DNA of 64,000 nt from Rutidosis leptorrhynchoides (Eukaryota; Streptophyta; Magnoliopsida; Asterales; Asteraceae). The DNA lies in NCBI RefSeq assembly GCF_046630445.1, contig NC_092335.1:7607501-7671500 (forward strand), given 5' to 3'. Numbering within the stretch: the first letter of the stretch is position 1; each line of letters begins with the position of its first letter. The notes below the pieces were generated by a model that did not search any database, had not been told where the DNA came from, and saw nothing but the letters and a program-made list of their open reading frames with translations. Both the position numbers and the translations under genes were made by a program. Positions 10,513-22,714 of the stretch are shown piece after piece.

Positions 10513-13500
10513 TGAAATGTCCCGTTCTTATTGATTAAAAACGTTCCATATTAATTGATTTCGTTGCGAGGTTTTGACCTCTATATGAGACGTTTTTCAA
10601 AGACTGCATTCATTTTAAAACAAACCATAACCTTTATTTCATCAATAAAGGTTTAAAAAGCTTTACGTAGATTATCAAATAATGATAATCTAAAATATCC
10701 TGTTTACACACAACCATTACATAATGGTTTACAATACAAATATGTTACAACAAAATAAGTTTCTTGAATGCAGTTTTTACACAATATCATACAAGCATGG
10801 ACTCCAAATCTCGTCCTTATTTAAGTATGCGACAGCGGAAGCTCTTAATAATCACCTGAGAATAAACATGCTTAAAACGTCAACAAAAATGTTGGTGAGT
10901 TATAGGTTTAACCTATATATATCAAATCATAATAATAGACCACAAGATTTCATATTTCAATACACATCCCATACATAGAGATAAAAATCATTCATATGGT
11001 GAACACCTGGTAACCGACATTAACAAGATGCATATATAAGAATATCCCCATCATTCCGGGACACCCTTCGGATATGATATAAATTTCGAAGTACTAAAGC
11101 ATCCGGTACTTTGGATGGGGCTTGTTGGGCCCGATAGATCTATCTTTAGGATTCGCGTCAATTAGGGTGTCTGTTCCCTAATTCTTAGATTACCAGACTT
11201 AATAAAAAGGGGCATATTCGATTTCGATAATTCAACCATAGAATGTAGTTTCACGTACTTGTGTCTATTTTGTAAATCTTTTATAAAACCTGCATGTATT
11301 CTCATCCCAAAAATATTAGATTTTAAAAGTGGGACTATAACTCACTTTCACAGATTTTTACTTCGTCGGAAAGTAAGACTTGGCCACTGGTTGATTCACG
11401 AACCTATAACAATATATACATGTATATCAAAGTATGTTCAAAATATATTTACAACACTTTTAATATATTTTGATGTTTTAAGTTTATTAAGTCAGCTGTC
11501 CTCGTTAGTAACCTACAACTAGTTGTCCACAGTTAGATGTACAGAAATAAATAGATAAATATTATCTTGAATCAATCCACGACCCAGTGTATACGTATCT
11601 CAGTATTGATCACAACTCAAACTATATATATTTTGGAATCAACCTCAACCCTGTATAGCTAACTCCAACATTCACATATAGAGTGTCTATGGTTGTTCCG
11701 AAATATATATAGATGTGTCGACATGATAGGTCGAAACATTGTATACGTGTCTATGGTATCTCAAGATTACATAATATACAATACAAGTTGATTAATTATG
11801 GTTGGAATAGATTTGTTACCAATTTTCACGTAGCTAAAATGAGAAAAATTATCCAATCTTGTTTTACCCATAACTTCTTCATTTTAAATCCGTTTTGAGT
11901 GAATCAAATTGCTATGGTTTCATATTGAACTCTATTTTATGAATCTAAACAGAAAAAGTATAGGTTTATAGTCGGAAAAATAAGTTACAAGTCATTTTTG
12001 TAAAGGTAGTCATTTCAGTCGAAAGAACGACGTCTAGATGACCATTTTAGAAAACATACTTCCACTTTGAGTTTAACCATAATTTTTTGATATAGTTTCA
12101 TGTTCATAATAAAAATCATTTTCTCAGAATAACAATTTTTAAATCAAAGTTTATCATAGTTTTTAATTAACTAACCCAAAACAGCCCGCGGTGTTACTAC
12201 GACGGCGTAAATCCGGTTTTACGGTGTTTTTCGTGTTTCCAGGTTTTAAATCATTAAGTTAGCATATCATATAGATATAGAACATGTGTTTAGTTGATTT
12301 TAAAAGTCAAGTTAGAAGGATTAACTTTTGTTTGCGAACAAGTTTAGAATTAACTAAACTATGTTCTAGTAATTACAAGTTTAAACCTTCAAATAAGATA
12401 GCTTTATATGTATGAATCGAATGATGTTATGAACATCATTACTACCTTAAGTTCCTTGGATAAACCTACTGGAAAAGATAAAAATGGATCTAGCTTCAAC
12501 GGATCCTTGGATGGCTCGAAGTTCTTGAAGCAGAATCATGACACGAAAACAAGTTCAAGTAAGATCATCACTTGAAATAAGATTGTTATAGTTATAGAAA
12601 TTGAACCAAAGTTTGAATATGATTATTACCTTGTATTAGAATGATAACCTACTGTAAGAAACAAAGATTTCTTGAGGTTGGATGATCACCTTACAAGATT
12701 GGAAGTGAGCTAGCAAACTTGAAAGTATTCTTGATTTTATGTAACTAGAACTTGTAGAATTTATGAAGAACACTTAGAACTTGAAGATAGAACTTGAGAG
12801 AGATTAATTAGATGAAGAAAATTGAAGAATGAAAGTGTTTGTAGGTGTTTTTGGTCGTTGGTGTATGGATTAGATATAAAGGATATGTAATTTTGTTTTC
12901 ATGTAAATAAGTCATGAATGATTACTCATATTTTTGTTATTTTACGAGATATTTCATGCTAGTTGCCAAATGATGGTTCCCACATGTGTTAGGTGACTCA
13001 CATGGGCTGCTAAGAGCTGATCATTGGAGTGTATATACCAATAGTACATACATCTAAAAGCTGTGTATTGTACGAGTACGAATACGGGTGCATACGAGTA
13101 GAATTGTTGATGAAACTGAACGAGGATGTAATTGTAAGCATTTTTGTTAAGTAGAAGTATTTTGATAAGTGTATTGAAGTCTTTCAAAAGTGTATAAATA
13201 CATATTAAAACACTACATGTATATACATTTTAACTGAGTCGTTAAGTCATCGTTAGTCGTTACATGTAAGTGTTGTTTTGAAACCTTTAGGTTAACGATC
13301 TTGTTAAATGTTGTTAACCCAATGTTTATAATATCAAATGAGATTTTAAATTATTATATTATCATGATATTATCATGTATGAATATCTCTTAATATGATA
13401 TATATACATTAAATGTCTTTACAACGATAATCGTTACATATATGTCTCGTTTAAAAATCATTAAGTTAGTAGTCTTGTTTTTACATATGTAGTTCATTGT

Positions 13501-13761
13501 TAATATACTTAATGATATGTTTACTTATCATAGTATCATGTTAACTATATATATATCCATATATATGTCATCATATAGTTTTTACAAGTTTTAACGTTCG
13601 TGAATCACCGGTCAACTTGGGTGGTCAATTGTCTATATGAAACATATTTCAATTAATCAAGTCTTAACAAGTTTGATTGCTTAACATGTTGGAAACATTT
13701 AATCATGTAAATATCAATCTCAATTAATATATATAAACATGGAAAAGTTCGGGTCACTACA
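10513..13761 (-). repeat. 5' LTR of L1 (right copy)
   Basis: Starts TGAAATGTCCCG and ends GGGTCACTACA. It matches 660-3909 with about 15 substitutions or small indels seen by eye, for example CACACCACC versus CACAACC near the inner edge. Confidence 0.95.
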
Positions 13762-13766
13762 GATAA
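13762..13766. repeat. Target-site duplication GATAA, right copy (L1)
   Basis: Matches 655-659 exactly and marks the right edge of L1 inside element H. Confidence 0.93.
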
Positions 13767-16190
13767 ATGTTTTGTATCCAAGGCTTTGGAGCCTACTATT
13801 TGCACTCCACCACCCCCTAGATATTACTTAGGCCATTCAAGTGACCAACAGAAAACTATTGCGTACCGACAAATTTATAGGAGAGTGTACGTCAAACTTA
13901 TTGGGTAGATAATTTGAACTTTGATTTGACATCTATAGAACTAGGGAGCCCAAAGCCTATACGTTAGGAAGGGAATGTTTTCCCCACATATATGTGATTT
14001 TAGTGAACTAAATAATTTCCGTTTTAGAACCGATATCCTCTTCCCCTTATCAACAACCTCTTGAACCGTTACATGGATCTCGCGTATATTCTAAAATCGA
14101 CCTTCATTCTGGTTATCATCAATTGAGGGTTAAGGGAGAAGATGTCTCCTAAACCGCTTTCCGAACTCGCTATGATAGTTATAAATTTCTTTTAGTGCCG
14201 TTCAGTTTATCTAAGGCTCCGCCCGTATTCATAGACCTCCGGAACCGCGTATGCAAACTTATCTAGACAAATCCGCTACCGTACTTATAATTGATGTTTT
14301 AAGCTATTCAAGCGGAAAGGAAAAACGAACAATGTCTCCGTCTTACGCTCGAACTCTTGAGAAAAGAGCAACTCTATGCCGAATTCTCCAAGTGAGAATT
14401 TTGGTTAAACGAAGTCCAAATTCTAAACCATGTTGTTAGTGGTCAAGGTATTACAGTAGATCTCGCAAAAAAAAAAAAAAAAAATTTAATTAATTAATTA
14501 ATTTTGGAGAAACCCTCACGACTCCGACTTGTATTCGTAAAATTTTGGATCTCGCGATTATTACCAAAGATTAATTTCCGATTTTTCCCGTATCGCTCGT
14601 CCTTTAACCTCGTTAACGTACTAAGGGAAAGAATTAAACATTTTTCGTGTCCGGACTTTGAACGTGATTTTTCACACCAACCTTACTAGATAAATTCGTG
14701 TGGCACAAAATGGAACTCAAATATAGAAATACTTCTACGTGAACGCCTGAAAGGCAACCCCTCTCGACTCGAAATCAAGGAAGCTGAAATTCGTTATTTT
14801 ACACGGAGAATTTGAATACTTATTTATGGATCCGATCAATCTTCTCGTCATCGCGTACCACGATACATAGCTCTGCTATTTCACTATTACCGTCTGATAT
14901 TACTGGGACCAAAGATAACACACAATCCAAGGATACCCCTTTCTTCTTTGACTTAACGTCCTTGTGCTTCTGTTATACGGCCAACTACTACTCAACCCCG
15001 AGCTATACAACTACGTGTACTATCTCGTTTCCCACCAAGTCTCAACATTTGGCCACTAGATGCGCGATATGGCTACCTCAAAATGTGAACTCATCCTATT
15101 CTAAGTTCTCATTTCACTCCTATCTTTTCGCTCGTACTTCCGTATACGGAAACCTTTTTATATAATTTCTCAATGGAGAGAGAGACTCTTCACGTGTTAC
15201 TAGTATTCGGCACGAGGGTGACTAGCCCTTACGAACATTTTTCAGTAGCCGACAAGAAACCTGTTCCAACAAACGCTTTCGAACCCTAACTAACTTGTCC
15301 AAGCATATCTTAAGAAATTATATTCCAACACGGTGTATCATTGTCAATTATCCCGGATCGAAAATACTCGTTACACATCTTGTTTACAAGAAGCCTTCGG
15401 AACACGTTTAGACGTGAGTACTGCGTATCTTCCACAAACAGACGAGCTAAGCAAACGAACAATTTACATCTTGGAAAGACATGTTACAAACTTGTATTGT
15501 CGCCTTTAGTTGATCCCTCTTACAACAGTAGTTACCACTCGCGTGTTAACACGCACTTTTCGAAACTTTATATAACCACAAATGTTGTTCTCCTATTCGT
15601 TGGACCGAAGTAGGTGACAAGCAAATCATCAGATCCGAAATCATTCAAGAAATAACCTTTGAGATAGTTTAAGTCCGAGAAGGGCTCAAGACGGCCCGTG
15701 GTCGCCAAAGGAGTTATACCAATGTTAGATGAAAATCTCTCAAATTTAAAGTCAGTAACCGTGTAATATTGAAAACCACACCTTGGAAAGGTGTAATCCG
15801 TTTCGGGAAATCGAGGAAATTTATATCCGCAATATTGATCCTTTTGAAATCTTGGGGCGTATTGGAACCACTTCCTACCGTTTAGAACTTCCGACTCAAT
15901 TAAGTTTCCGTTTACCTTACGTTCCATGTAACAAACTTAGATACGTGTCCTGCGGAACAGGAACGTGCTATCCTTCTAGATAAACTTACTATTGATGACA
16001 ACTCCTCTTCGTAGAAAGACCGGTTGAAATTGTGGATCGTAAAACCAAGTCTTAATACAACATAAAACCCCGACTGTCCAAATTCGTGGGAATGCCCAAG
16101 GACGTATCTTCACTTATTCATAGCATTGACAATGCAAGGTCTCAAGGAAGAGACATCGACTATTACTTCCAACTAAATTTCGGGACGAAA
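13767..16190 (+). pseudogene. Decayed pol of chromovirus H
   Basis: This continues the protease frame interrupted by L1 (FVSKALEPTICT after the join) and then holds broken reverse transcriptase, RNase H or linker, and integrase. Visible remnants are a GYHQLRV-like RT segment near 14110-14140, an altered DD box (LIIDVLSYS) near 14285, an integrase segment around 15340-15500 resembling the region before [11 protein letters not shown], and a chromodomain-like end near 16020. There are many stops and frameshifts. The protease-to-RT interval is too short, so an internal deletion is likely. A pure A run at 14467-14484 followed by TTAATTAATTAATTAA has no counterpart in intact elements. No part can make a working enzyme. 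Confidence 0.8.
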
Positions 16191-16211
16191 TTTCTTTTAA
16201 GGTGTGGGTAA
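16170..16211 (+). other. 3' motif and polypurine tract of H
   Basis: TTTCGGGACGAAATTTCTTT is followed by AAGGTGTGGGTAA, ending where the LTR begins with TGTAACATCCC. The same layout is seen in L1 on the other strand. Confidence 0.8.
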
Positions 16212-18656
16212 TGTAACATCCCGCATTTTTTCGTTAAATTATTTTAACGCCCGTCTTTTTATTTTAATAATATCCTTCGTAACTAAATTCGTATCCTTCG
16301 TTAGCTAACATTCTTAATATTTTTCCGTTATTGGAATTTAACATCCTCCGTTAATACGCGTTTTAAAATATTCCGTTTAGGTAATTCCCGCACCCGACTA
16401 CAAACGCGAGGGACTAATCTCGCCACTCGGGCAAACTTGGCTAACTAGTAACCCACCATCCACCACCAACCTCCCATTTCTCTCTATCTCTTTTTCTTAC
16501 TTCCCTTTTTATGCTCTCAAAACCTTCAAACACAAAATCATCATCCAAATTCGATTTAGGGAGCTAGCAACAAAATAAATTACATATTCGTGATCCTCTC
16601 TTCATCCTCTTCATTTTGGTACCAACTTCATCTCGTTTGGGTAACATTTCTAAAACTCTAGATTTCTCTAAATTCGTGTTTTTGACTTGAAATGATGTTA
16701 GTTAGTGTCTATGGCTCATTGTGATGCCGTGTATGTAATTTGTATGCTCGATCTTGTTATTTGGTGTAACTAGCATGAACACTTGAAATGGGTTAGTTTA
16801 ATCTTTGATTTTGATTGATTAAATGTTGTTAGATGTTAAACCCATTGTGTTAAAAGTGTTACTAGCATCGTTAGTTTCGTTTTGGTATGTTGGATGATAT
16901 GAAAACCTTGCGTTAACATGATTATTGATTTTGTGATTCTTAATTAGGGTTTGATGAACCTTAAAATGAACTTTTGATGCATTGAATGCTTGTTAATGTT
17001 GTTAGTAAGTATTTAGTTGCAATGTACGTTTAATTACCTTCGAAATGGCATATCGTATGTGTAGATTGGACTACCGAATCATGAAATGAAGTTGTGAACT
17101 TGAAACTTGGAAAACAAACTCTAAATGATCACTTGACGAGAATTCGGTTATTGTAAATGATAAACTCGATTGATGATATGTAGTTAGTTGTATCCTTTGT
17201 CAAAATACCTTCCCGATGATATAGGATACATGTTTTGATTGTTCGCGGGTCATAAATTGGGATTGTTTGAGTTTTGGTTCGTGCATTTCTTTGTTGCAGC
17301 AAAACAGGGCCTGGATACAGATCTGGACGCCGTCCAGATTCTTGGACGCCATCCAGCCCTTCAGACTTGGATGCCATCCAGTCTTTTGGACGCCGTCCAG
17401 TACTTCAATACTGGACGCCGTCCAGCCATTTTGGACGCCGTCCAGATGGCCTATCAGGTGCTGTTCAATTTGGTCGTTTTTCGATTAATTCTAACTATGC
17501 TACGCACCTCCGATTAACATGAAACTTGACTAACATGCTTATATATGATTAAAAACCTCAGAAAAATAGTTCGGGACCCGACCCGAACGTGTTGACTTTT
17601 TCGTTGACTTTGACCCGACCAAGTTTGACTTATAGCCAAAGTTAACCGAATACTTATGCAATATCTCTAACTTGCTTCTATACTTGTATCTTGCATGAAA
17701 CTTGACAATTTGATTCACATGCTACTTAATCGAGTCGTAACGAGCCATAGGACTAATTGAACATCCTTGACCAATCGCGTTTACCATTATTGATACAACT
17801 TACTTGTTTAGGTCAAGACTAGCATTGTTCTTTGCACACGTTTACTTGTTGAAGTACTTTATTACTCGTGCACTCAAGGTGAGATCATAGTCCCACTTTT
17901 ACTCTTTTGAATTTACATTTGGGATGAGAAAACATAAACGTTTCTTTTTACTAAGTGAACACAAGTACAGGAAAACAAACATTCTACATACGAGTTTAGA
18001 ACAAAATCCTCAATTCAATTATCATTAGTTACACTTGCCGGGTGTAAGCGTGAACTTATGTTATGTGGATCCATATGAGTTTGACAAACCCTCATTCAGA
18101 CGGTTCGCTACCGTCTACGAATGAAATATATTTTCGAGAATCAGTGTATGTTCTAACACTAAGGTGATGGGGTTCAATGGGAGAAATATTAAGCATTGAT
18201 AATTGGGTGCTCGTGAAACAAATTTTGGAATGGTTAACTATTATTTCGATGTTGCAAATCTTGTGGTTCAATCTACTTATTTACTCACTTACTTACTTAA
18301 ACCTATGATTTCACCAACGTTTTCGTTGACAGATTTCTATGTTTTTCTCAGGTCTTTGAACGATATGTGTTACATGCTTCCGCTCATTATTTTGATACTT
18401 GCTTTGGATGTCGAGTATTTATGCATACATGGAGCATCTTTTGGCTACTTTTAAATTGTGTCGCATAGGTTTCATTTGTACTTATAACTTTGTAACGTAA
18501 CTTTTGGATGAACAATTCTTGTAAACTAGGGAACAATCTTTACTTTTGCAATGAATGCGACATATTTTGGTCAAACGTTATTTTAAAGACTTATGACCAC
18601 GTAACGGGACCTAAGTAGTCGGCGCCGTCAAATGACGATTTTGTCGGGTCACTACA
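16212..18656 (+). repeat. 3' LTR of H
   Basis: A 2445-bp LTR from TGTAACATCCCG to GTCGGGTCACTACA. Its partner lies beyond the left edge of the window. The next five bases, GTGTC, would be the target duplication; sequence after this point is the interior of another LTR (O), so H landed inside O. It holds the repeated dyads at 17323-17445. Confidence 0.85.
17323..17455. repeat. 44-bp tandem repeat with six TGGACGCCGTCCA dyads
   Basis: Six copies of TGGACGCCGTCCA or a close variant start at 17324, 17343, 17368, 17387, 17412 and 17432. Spacing alternates 19, 25, 19, 25, 20, so the true unit is 44 bp and carries two dyads. Each dyad is symmetric apart from the central base, and variants change both arms together (TGGATGCCATCCA in copy 3). 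It sits in the LTR of H and could be a clustered protein-binding site or hairpin array. Confidence 0.85.
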
Positions 18657-20708
18657 GTGTCGACATGATAGGTCGAAACATTGTATACGTGTCTATGGTA
18701 TCTCAAGATTACATAATATACAATACAAGTTGATTAAGTTATGGTTGGAATAGATTTGTTACCAATTTTCACGTAGCTAAAATGAGAAAAATTATCCAAT
18801 CTTGTTTTGCCCATAACTTCTTCATTTTAAATCCGTATTGAGTGAATCAAATTGCTATGGTTTCATATTGAACTCTATTTTATGAATCTAAACAGAAAAA
18901 GTATAGGTTTATAGTCGGAAAAATAAGTTACAAGTCGTTTTTGTAAAGGTAGTCATTTCAGTCGAAAGAACGACGTCTAGATGACTATTTTAGAAAACAT
19001 ATTTCCACTTTGAGTTTAACCATAATTTTTGGATATAGTTTCATGTTCATAATAAAAATAATTTTCTCAGAATAACAACTTTTAAATCAAAGTTTATCAT
19101 AGTTTTTAATTAACTAACCCAAAACAGCCCGCGGTGTTACCACGACGGCGTAAATCCGGTTTTACGATGTTTTTCGTGTTTTCAGGTTTTAAATCATTAT
19201 GTTAGCATATCATATAGATATAGAACATGTGTTTAGTTGATTTTAAAAGTCAAGTTAGAAGGATTAACTTTTGTTTGCGAACAAGTTTAGAATTAACTAA
19301 ACTATGTTCTAGTGGTTACAAGTTTAAACCTTCGAATAAGATAGCTTTATATGTATGAATCGAATGATGTTATGAACATCATTACTACCTTAAGTTCCTT
19401 GGATAAACCTACTGGAAAATAGAAAAATGGATCTAGCTTCAACGGATCCTTGGATAGCTCGAAGTTCTTGAAGCAGAATCATGACACGAAAACAAGTTCA
19501 AGTAAGATCATCACTTGAAATAAGATTGTTATAGTTATAGAAATTGAACCAAAGTTTGAATATGATTATTACCTTGTATTAGAATGATAACCTACTGTAA
19601 GAAACAAAGATTTCTTGAGGTTGGATGATCACCTTACAAGATTGGAAGTGAGCTAGCAAACTTGAAAGTATTCTTGATTTTATGTAACTAGAACTTGTAG
19701 AACTTATGAAGAACACTTAGAACTTGAAGATAGAACTTGAGAGAGATCAATTATATGAAGAAAATTGAAGAATGAAAGTGTTTGTAGGTGTTTTTGGTCG
19801 TTGGTGTATGGATTAGATATAAAGGATATGTAATTTTGTTTTCATGTAAATAAGTCATGAATGATTACTCATATTTTTGTTATTTTATGAGATATTTCAT
19901 GCTAGTTGCCAAATGATGGTTCCCACATGTGTTAGGTGACTCACATGGGCTGCTAAGAGCTGATCATTGGAGTGTATATACCAATAGTACATACATCTAA
20001 AAGCTGTGTATTGTACGAGTACGAATACGGGTGCATACGAGTAGAATTGTTGATGAAACTGAACGAGGATGTAATTGTAAGCATTTTTGTTAAGTAGAAG
20101 TATTTTGATAAGTGTATTGAAGTCTTTCAAAAGTGTATAAATACATATTAAAACACTACATGTATATACATTTTAACTGAGTCGTTAAGTCATCGTTAGT
20201 CGTTACATGTAAGTGTTGTTTTGAAACCTTTAGGTTAACGATCTTGTTAAATGTTGTTAACCCAATGTTTATAATATCAAATGAGATTTTAAATTATTAT
20301 ATTATCATGATATTATCATGTATGAATATCTCTTAATATGATATATATACATTAAATGTCTTTACAACGATAATCGTTACATATATGTCTCGTTTAAAAA
20401 TCATTAAGTTAGTAGTCTTGTTTTTACATATGTAGTTCATTGTTAATATACTTAATGATATGTTTACTTATCATAGTATCATGTTAACTATATATATATA
20501 TATCCATATATATGTCATCATATAGTTTTTACAAGTTTTAACGTTCGTGAATCACCGGTCAACTTGGGTGGTCAATTGTCTATATGAAACATATTTCAAT
20601 TAATCAAGTCTTAACAAGTTTGATTGCTTAACATGTTGGAAACATTTAATCATGTAAATATCAATCTCAATTAATATATATAAACATGGAAAAGTTCGGG
20701 TCACTACA
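18657..20708 (-). repeat. Partial Tekay-like LTR (O), cut by H
   Basis: Matches L1 LTR positions 1862-3909 closely and ends in the same GGGTCACTACA. The missing first 1.2 kb should lie beyond the window's left edge, before the 5' end of H. No internal domain follows, so it may be a solo LTR. It lies within the copia remnant. Confidence 0.85.
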
Positions 20709-20766
20709 GCTGCGCCCCCTTGCGGGGTCCAAGGGCCAGCACCCCTGGCGGGGTCCAAGGGGCAGA
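20709..20766 (+). repeat. 5' LTR scrap of C and deletion junction
   Basis: The GC-rich text CTGCGCCCCCTTGCGGGGTCC and onward matches 22284-22341 in the 3' LTR with few changes. After GGGGCAGAG it jumps into RT coding sequence. The junction marks a large internal deletion. Confidence 0.75.
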
Positions 20767-21626
20767 GGTTTGAAGTTAAAAGGATTACGCAATCTCATTA
20801 TATTGAGAAGATACTTAAAAGGTTTGAAGTTGATAACTGTTCACCTGTTAATACTCCTGTTGATCCGAGTGTGAAGTTAGTGCCCAATGAGGGCAAGGCT
20901 GTGTCACCACTTGAATACTCTCGAGCTATTGGATGTTTAATGTATGCTATGACTAGCACACGACCCGATATTGCTTATGCCGTGGGAAAGTTGAGTAGAT
21001 TTACTAGTAATCCCCCTACTCTTCATTGGGATGCTATCATTAGAGTATTCAAGTATTTGCGAGGTACCATGGATTATGGTATTACTTATTCAGGATTTCC
21101 TTCGGTTATAGAAGGATATTCGGATGCAAGTTGGATTACCAACGTCGAAGATCATTCATCTACGACAGGTTGGGTATTCCTACTTGGAGGAGGTGCTATA
21201 TCGTGGGCTTCGAAGAAGCAAACGTGCATTACAAATTCGACTATGGAGTCAGAATTTGTTGCTTTGGCAGCAGCTGGTAAAGAGGCTGAGTGGTTGAGAA
21301 ATCTGATTTATGAGATTCCTTTGTGGCCAAAGCCGATATCTCCTATCTCAGTCCATTGTGACAGTTCATCTACTGTGTCTAAGGCATATAGTCATATGTA
21401 CAATGGAAAGTCGCGACACTTAGGTCTTAGACATGGTATGATTCGTGAGTTGATCATGAATGGTGTGATATCCGTGGATTTTGTGAGATCTCAAGAAAAC
21501 TTAGCGGATCATCTAACCAAAGCATTAGCCCGAGACTTAGTGCACAAGTCGGCTATTGGAGTGGGATTGAAGTCCACCAAAATCTTCCAAAGTAAGACAC
21601 CCAATTCCCTTCTAGTAAAACGCTAG
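20766..21626 (+). pseudogene. Copia pol C-terminus (RT end and RNase H)
   Basis: An open frame entered in mid-protein from about 20766. It starts with the end of reverse transcriptase ([11 protein letters not shown], then [22 protein letters not shown]). RNase H follows, with [10 protein letters not shown], a [21 protein letters not shown] helix and the copia marker [16 protein letters not shown] near the end, finishing at [14 protein letters not shown] and a short tail. The order and motifs are those of Ty1/copia. Everything before RT is deleted, so there is no start codon and no full protein. The remaining frame has no stop, which suggests the deletion or the element itself is not very old. 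Confidence 0.88.
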
Positions 21627-21629
21627 AAG

Positions 21630-22103
21630 TTGAATTTCAATGTGGAAAGCTTACTTTCTGAAGATTGAAACACATAAGTATACTGATCCCAAGGTATGTG
21701 TTTAGACTGCAAGTTGAGGTAGGTTGAAGTTTATCTTCTTAATAGTTCTTTTGAAAAATTGGATATGCAGGTGCAAGATGTAGAAGAACTACCTATGTGA
21801 GCATGAAGTTTTGCCGCTTCAAGGGAGCTTTGGACTTAGCTGCCGATATGTTCACTGAAGGATAGGGACACATGGCTTATAAAAGTGTCAAGTGTGTATT
21901 AGATTAGTGTAAGAAACTGATGTGTGTATTACTCTCTCATTTTCATATGGGTTGAAGGGTTTAATTTCTGAAACACCCCAATTCTCGAATTCTGGATGAT
22001 GTAATATACTAAGATGAAAATTTAATTTCTGAAACATTTTCATTTATGCATTGGTTTGTCTGTTTATTGATGTCATTTAGTAAATCAAGGATTACACTAA
22101 AAT
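21630..22103 (+). other. 3' untranslated region of C
   Basis: AT-rich non-coding sequence between the pol stop and the polypurine tract. A direct repeat around AATTTCTGAAACA occurs at about 21961 and 22021. Nothing else is recognisable. Confidence 0.6.
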
Positions 22104-22117
22104 GGGGGGGGGGGGGG
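22104..22117 (+). other. Poly-G polypurine tract of C
   Basis: A run of 14 G follows AAAAT and lies four bases before the LTR start at 22122. It fits the plus-strand primer of a copia element. Confidence 0.8.
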
Positions 22118-22121
22118 AATT

Positions 22122-22714
22122 TGTTGGTGATTTTAGTGTCATCCAACTATCATTTTAGCTGATTGTGATTTACTAGAAAGCAGGAGTTGACTAGTGATAC
22201 TTAACATGGGTTCGGTGAGTGCGGAGTGCACGCTCATAAGAGTGAACTAGACACTGGCGCACAGTAATGGCGGGGGTCAAGGGGGCTGCGCCCCCTTGCG
22301 GGGTCCAAGGGGCAGCGCCCCTGGCGGGGTCCAAGGGGCAGAGCCCATGGCTGGGGCCCCGAAACAAAAACATTTTGAGTGATACGTTTTAATGAAACGT
22401 TTAAATAAAACATTTTTTCCCGCTCCTTTTTCAACTGTCATAACCATTCATTTGGTAACCACCAAAACTGTTTTATATAATCAGTTTTGGGAAACTGCTT
22501 TCATATTCTTATTCAATTTTCACACAGAACGAACACACAAATCTATACACATAAATCGCGCTCTTCTTGTCTGGAAACGATTTGCATTTCTAGTCTTATC
22601 CCAATTGAAATTTCGTGTAACCCGAGACAAGGAGGGTCAAAATATTCAATTAGGAAAGTGTTTCACGATTCTAGAAATATCTGGATTATCTGTTTACATA
22701 CCCTGTTTCTAACA
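22122..22714 (+). repeat. 3' LTR of C
   Basis: Starts TGTTGGTGATTTT after the polypurine tract. The CA end at 22714 is inferred because an F-box reading frame begins at the next base. A GC-rich patch at 22266-22360 holds two hairpins: AAGGGGGC/GCCCCCTT around TGC (22279-22297) and GGGGC/GCCCC around AGC (22309-22321). Confidence 0.7.

Larger units (their letters stand above)
660..13761 (-). mobile_element. Complete Tekay/Del-like Ty3/gypsy element (L1) with extra ORFs
   Basis: This is a full-length LTR retrotransposon of about 13.1 kb on the minus strand. It has LTRs of 3250 and 3249 bp, TG...CA ends, a perfect GATAA duplication, a primer site like the initiator-Met tRNA type, a polypurine tract and an uninterrupted gag-pol. 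In element orientation the order is 5' LTR, primer site, acidic ORF, F-box ORF, gag-pol, polypurine tract, 3' LTR. The domain order PR-RT-RH-INT with a chromodomain-like tail, and the long LTRs, suggest the Tekay/Del group of chromoviruses. By eye I saw about 15 differences between the two LTRs, roughly half a percent, which points to a recent insertion. It lies inside the protease region of element H. Confidence 0.93.
20709..22714 (+). mobile_element. Ty1/copia remnant (C)
   Basis: It consists of a 5' LTR scrap (20709-20766), the end of pol (20766-21629), a non-coding 3' region, a poly-G polypurine tract and a full 3' LTR (22122-22714). The LTR scrap is joined straight to the RT region, so most of gag-pol is deleted. 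The 3' LTR ends CA at 22714 and lies inside an F-box gene. Confidence 0.8.

Noticed and set aside
14467..14510. Poly-A run as a LINE or processed-gene tail
   Set aside because: It lies inside decayed pol of H with no LINE sequence on its left; repeat slippage is simpler.
17323..17455. Possible CRISPR-like array from regular repeats
   Set aside because: Units are short, palindromic and tandem inside a plant LTR; there are no spacers of constant unique sequence and no cas genes.
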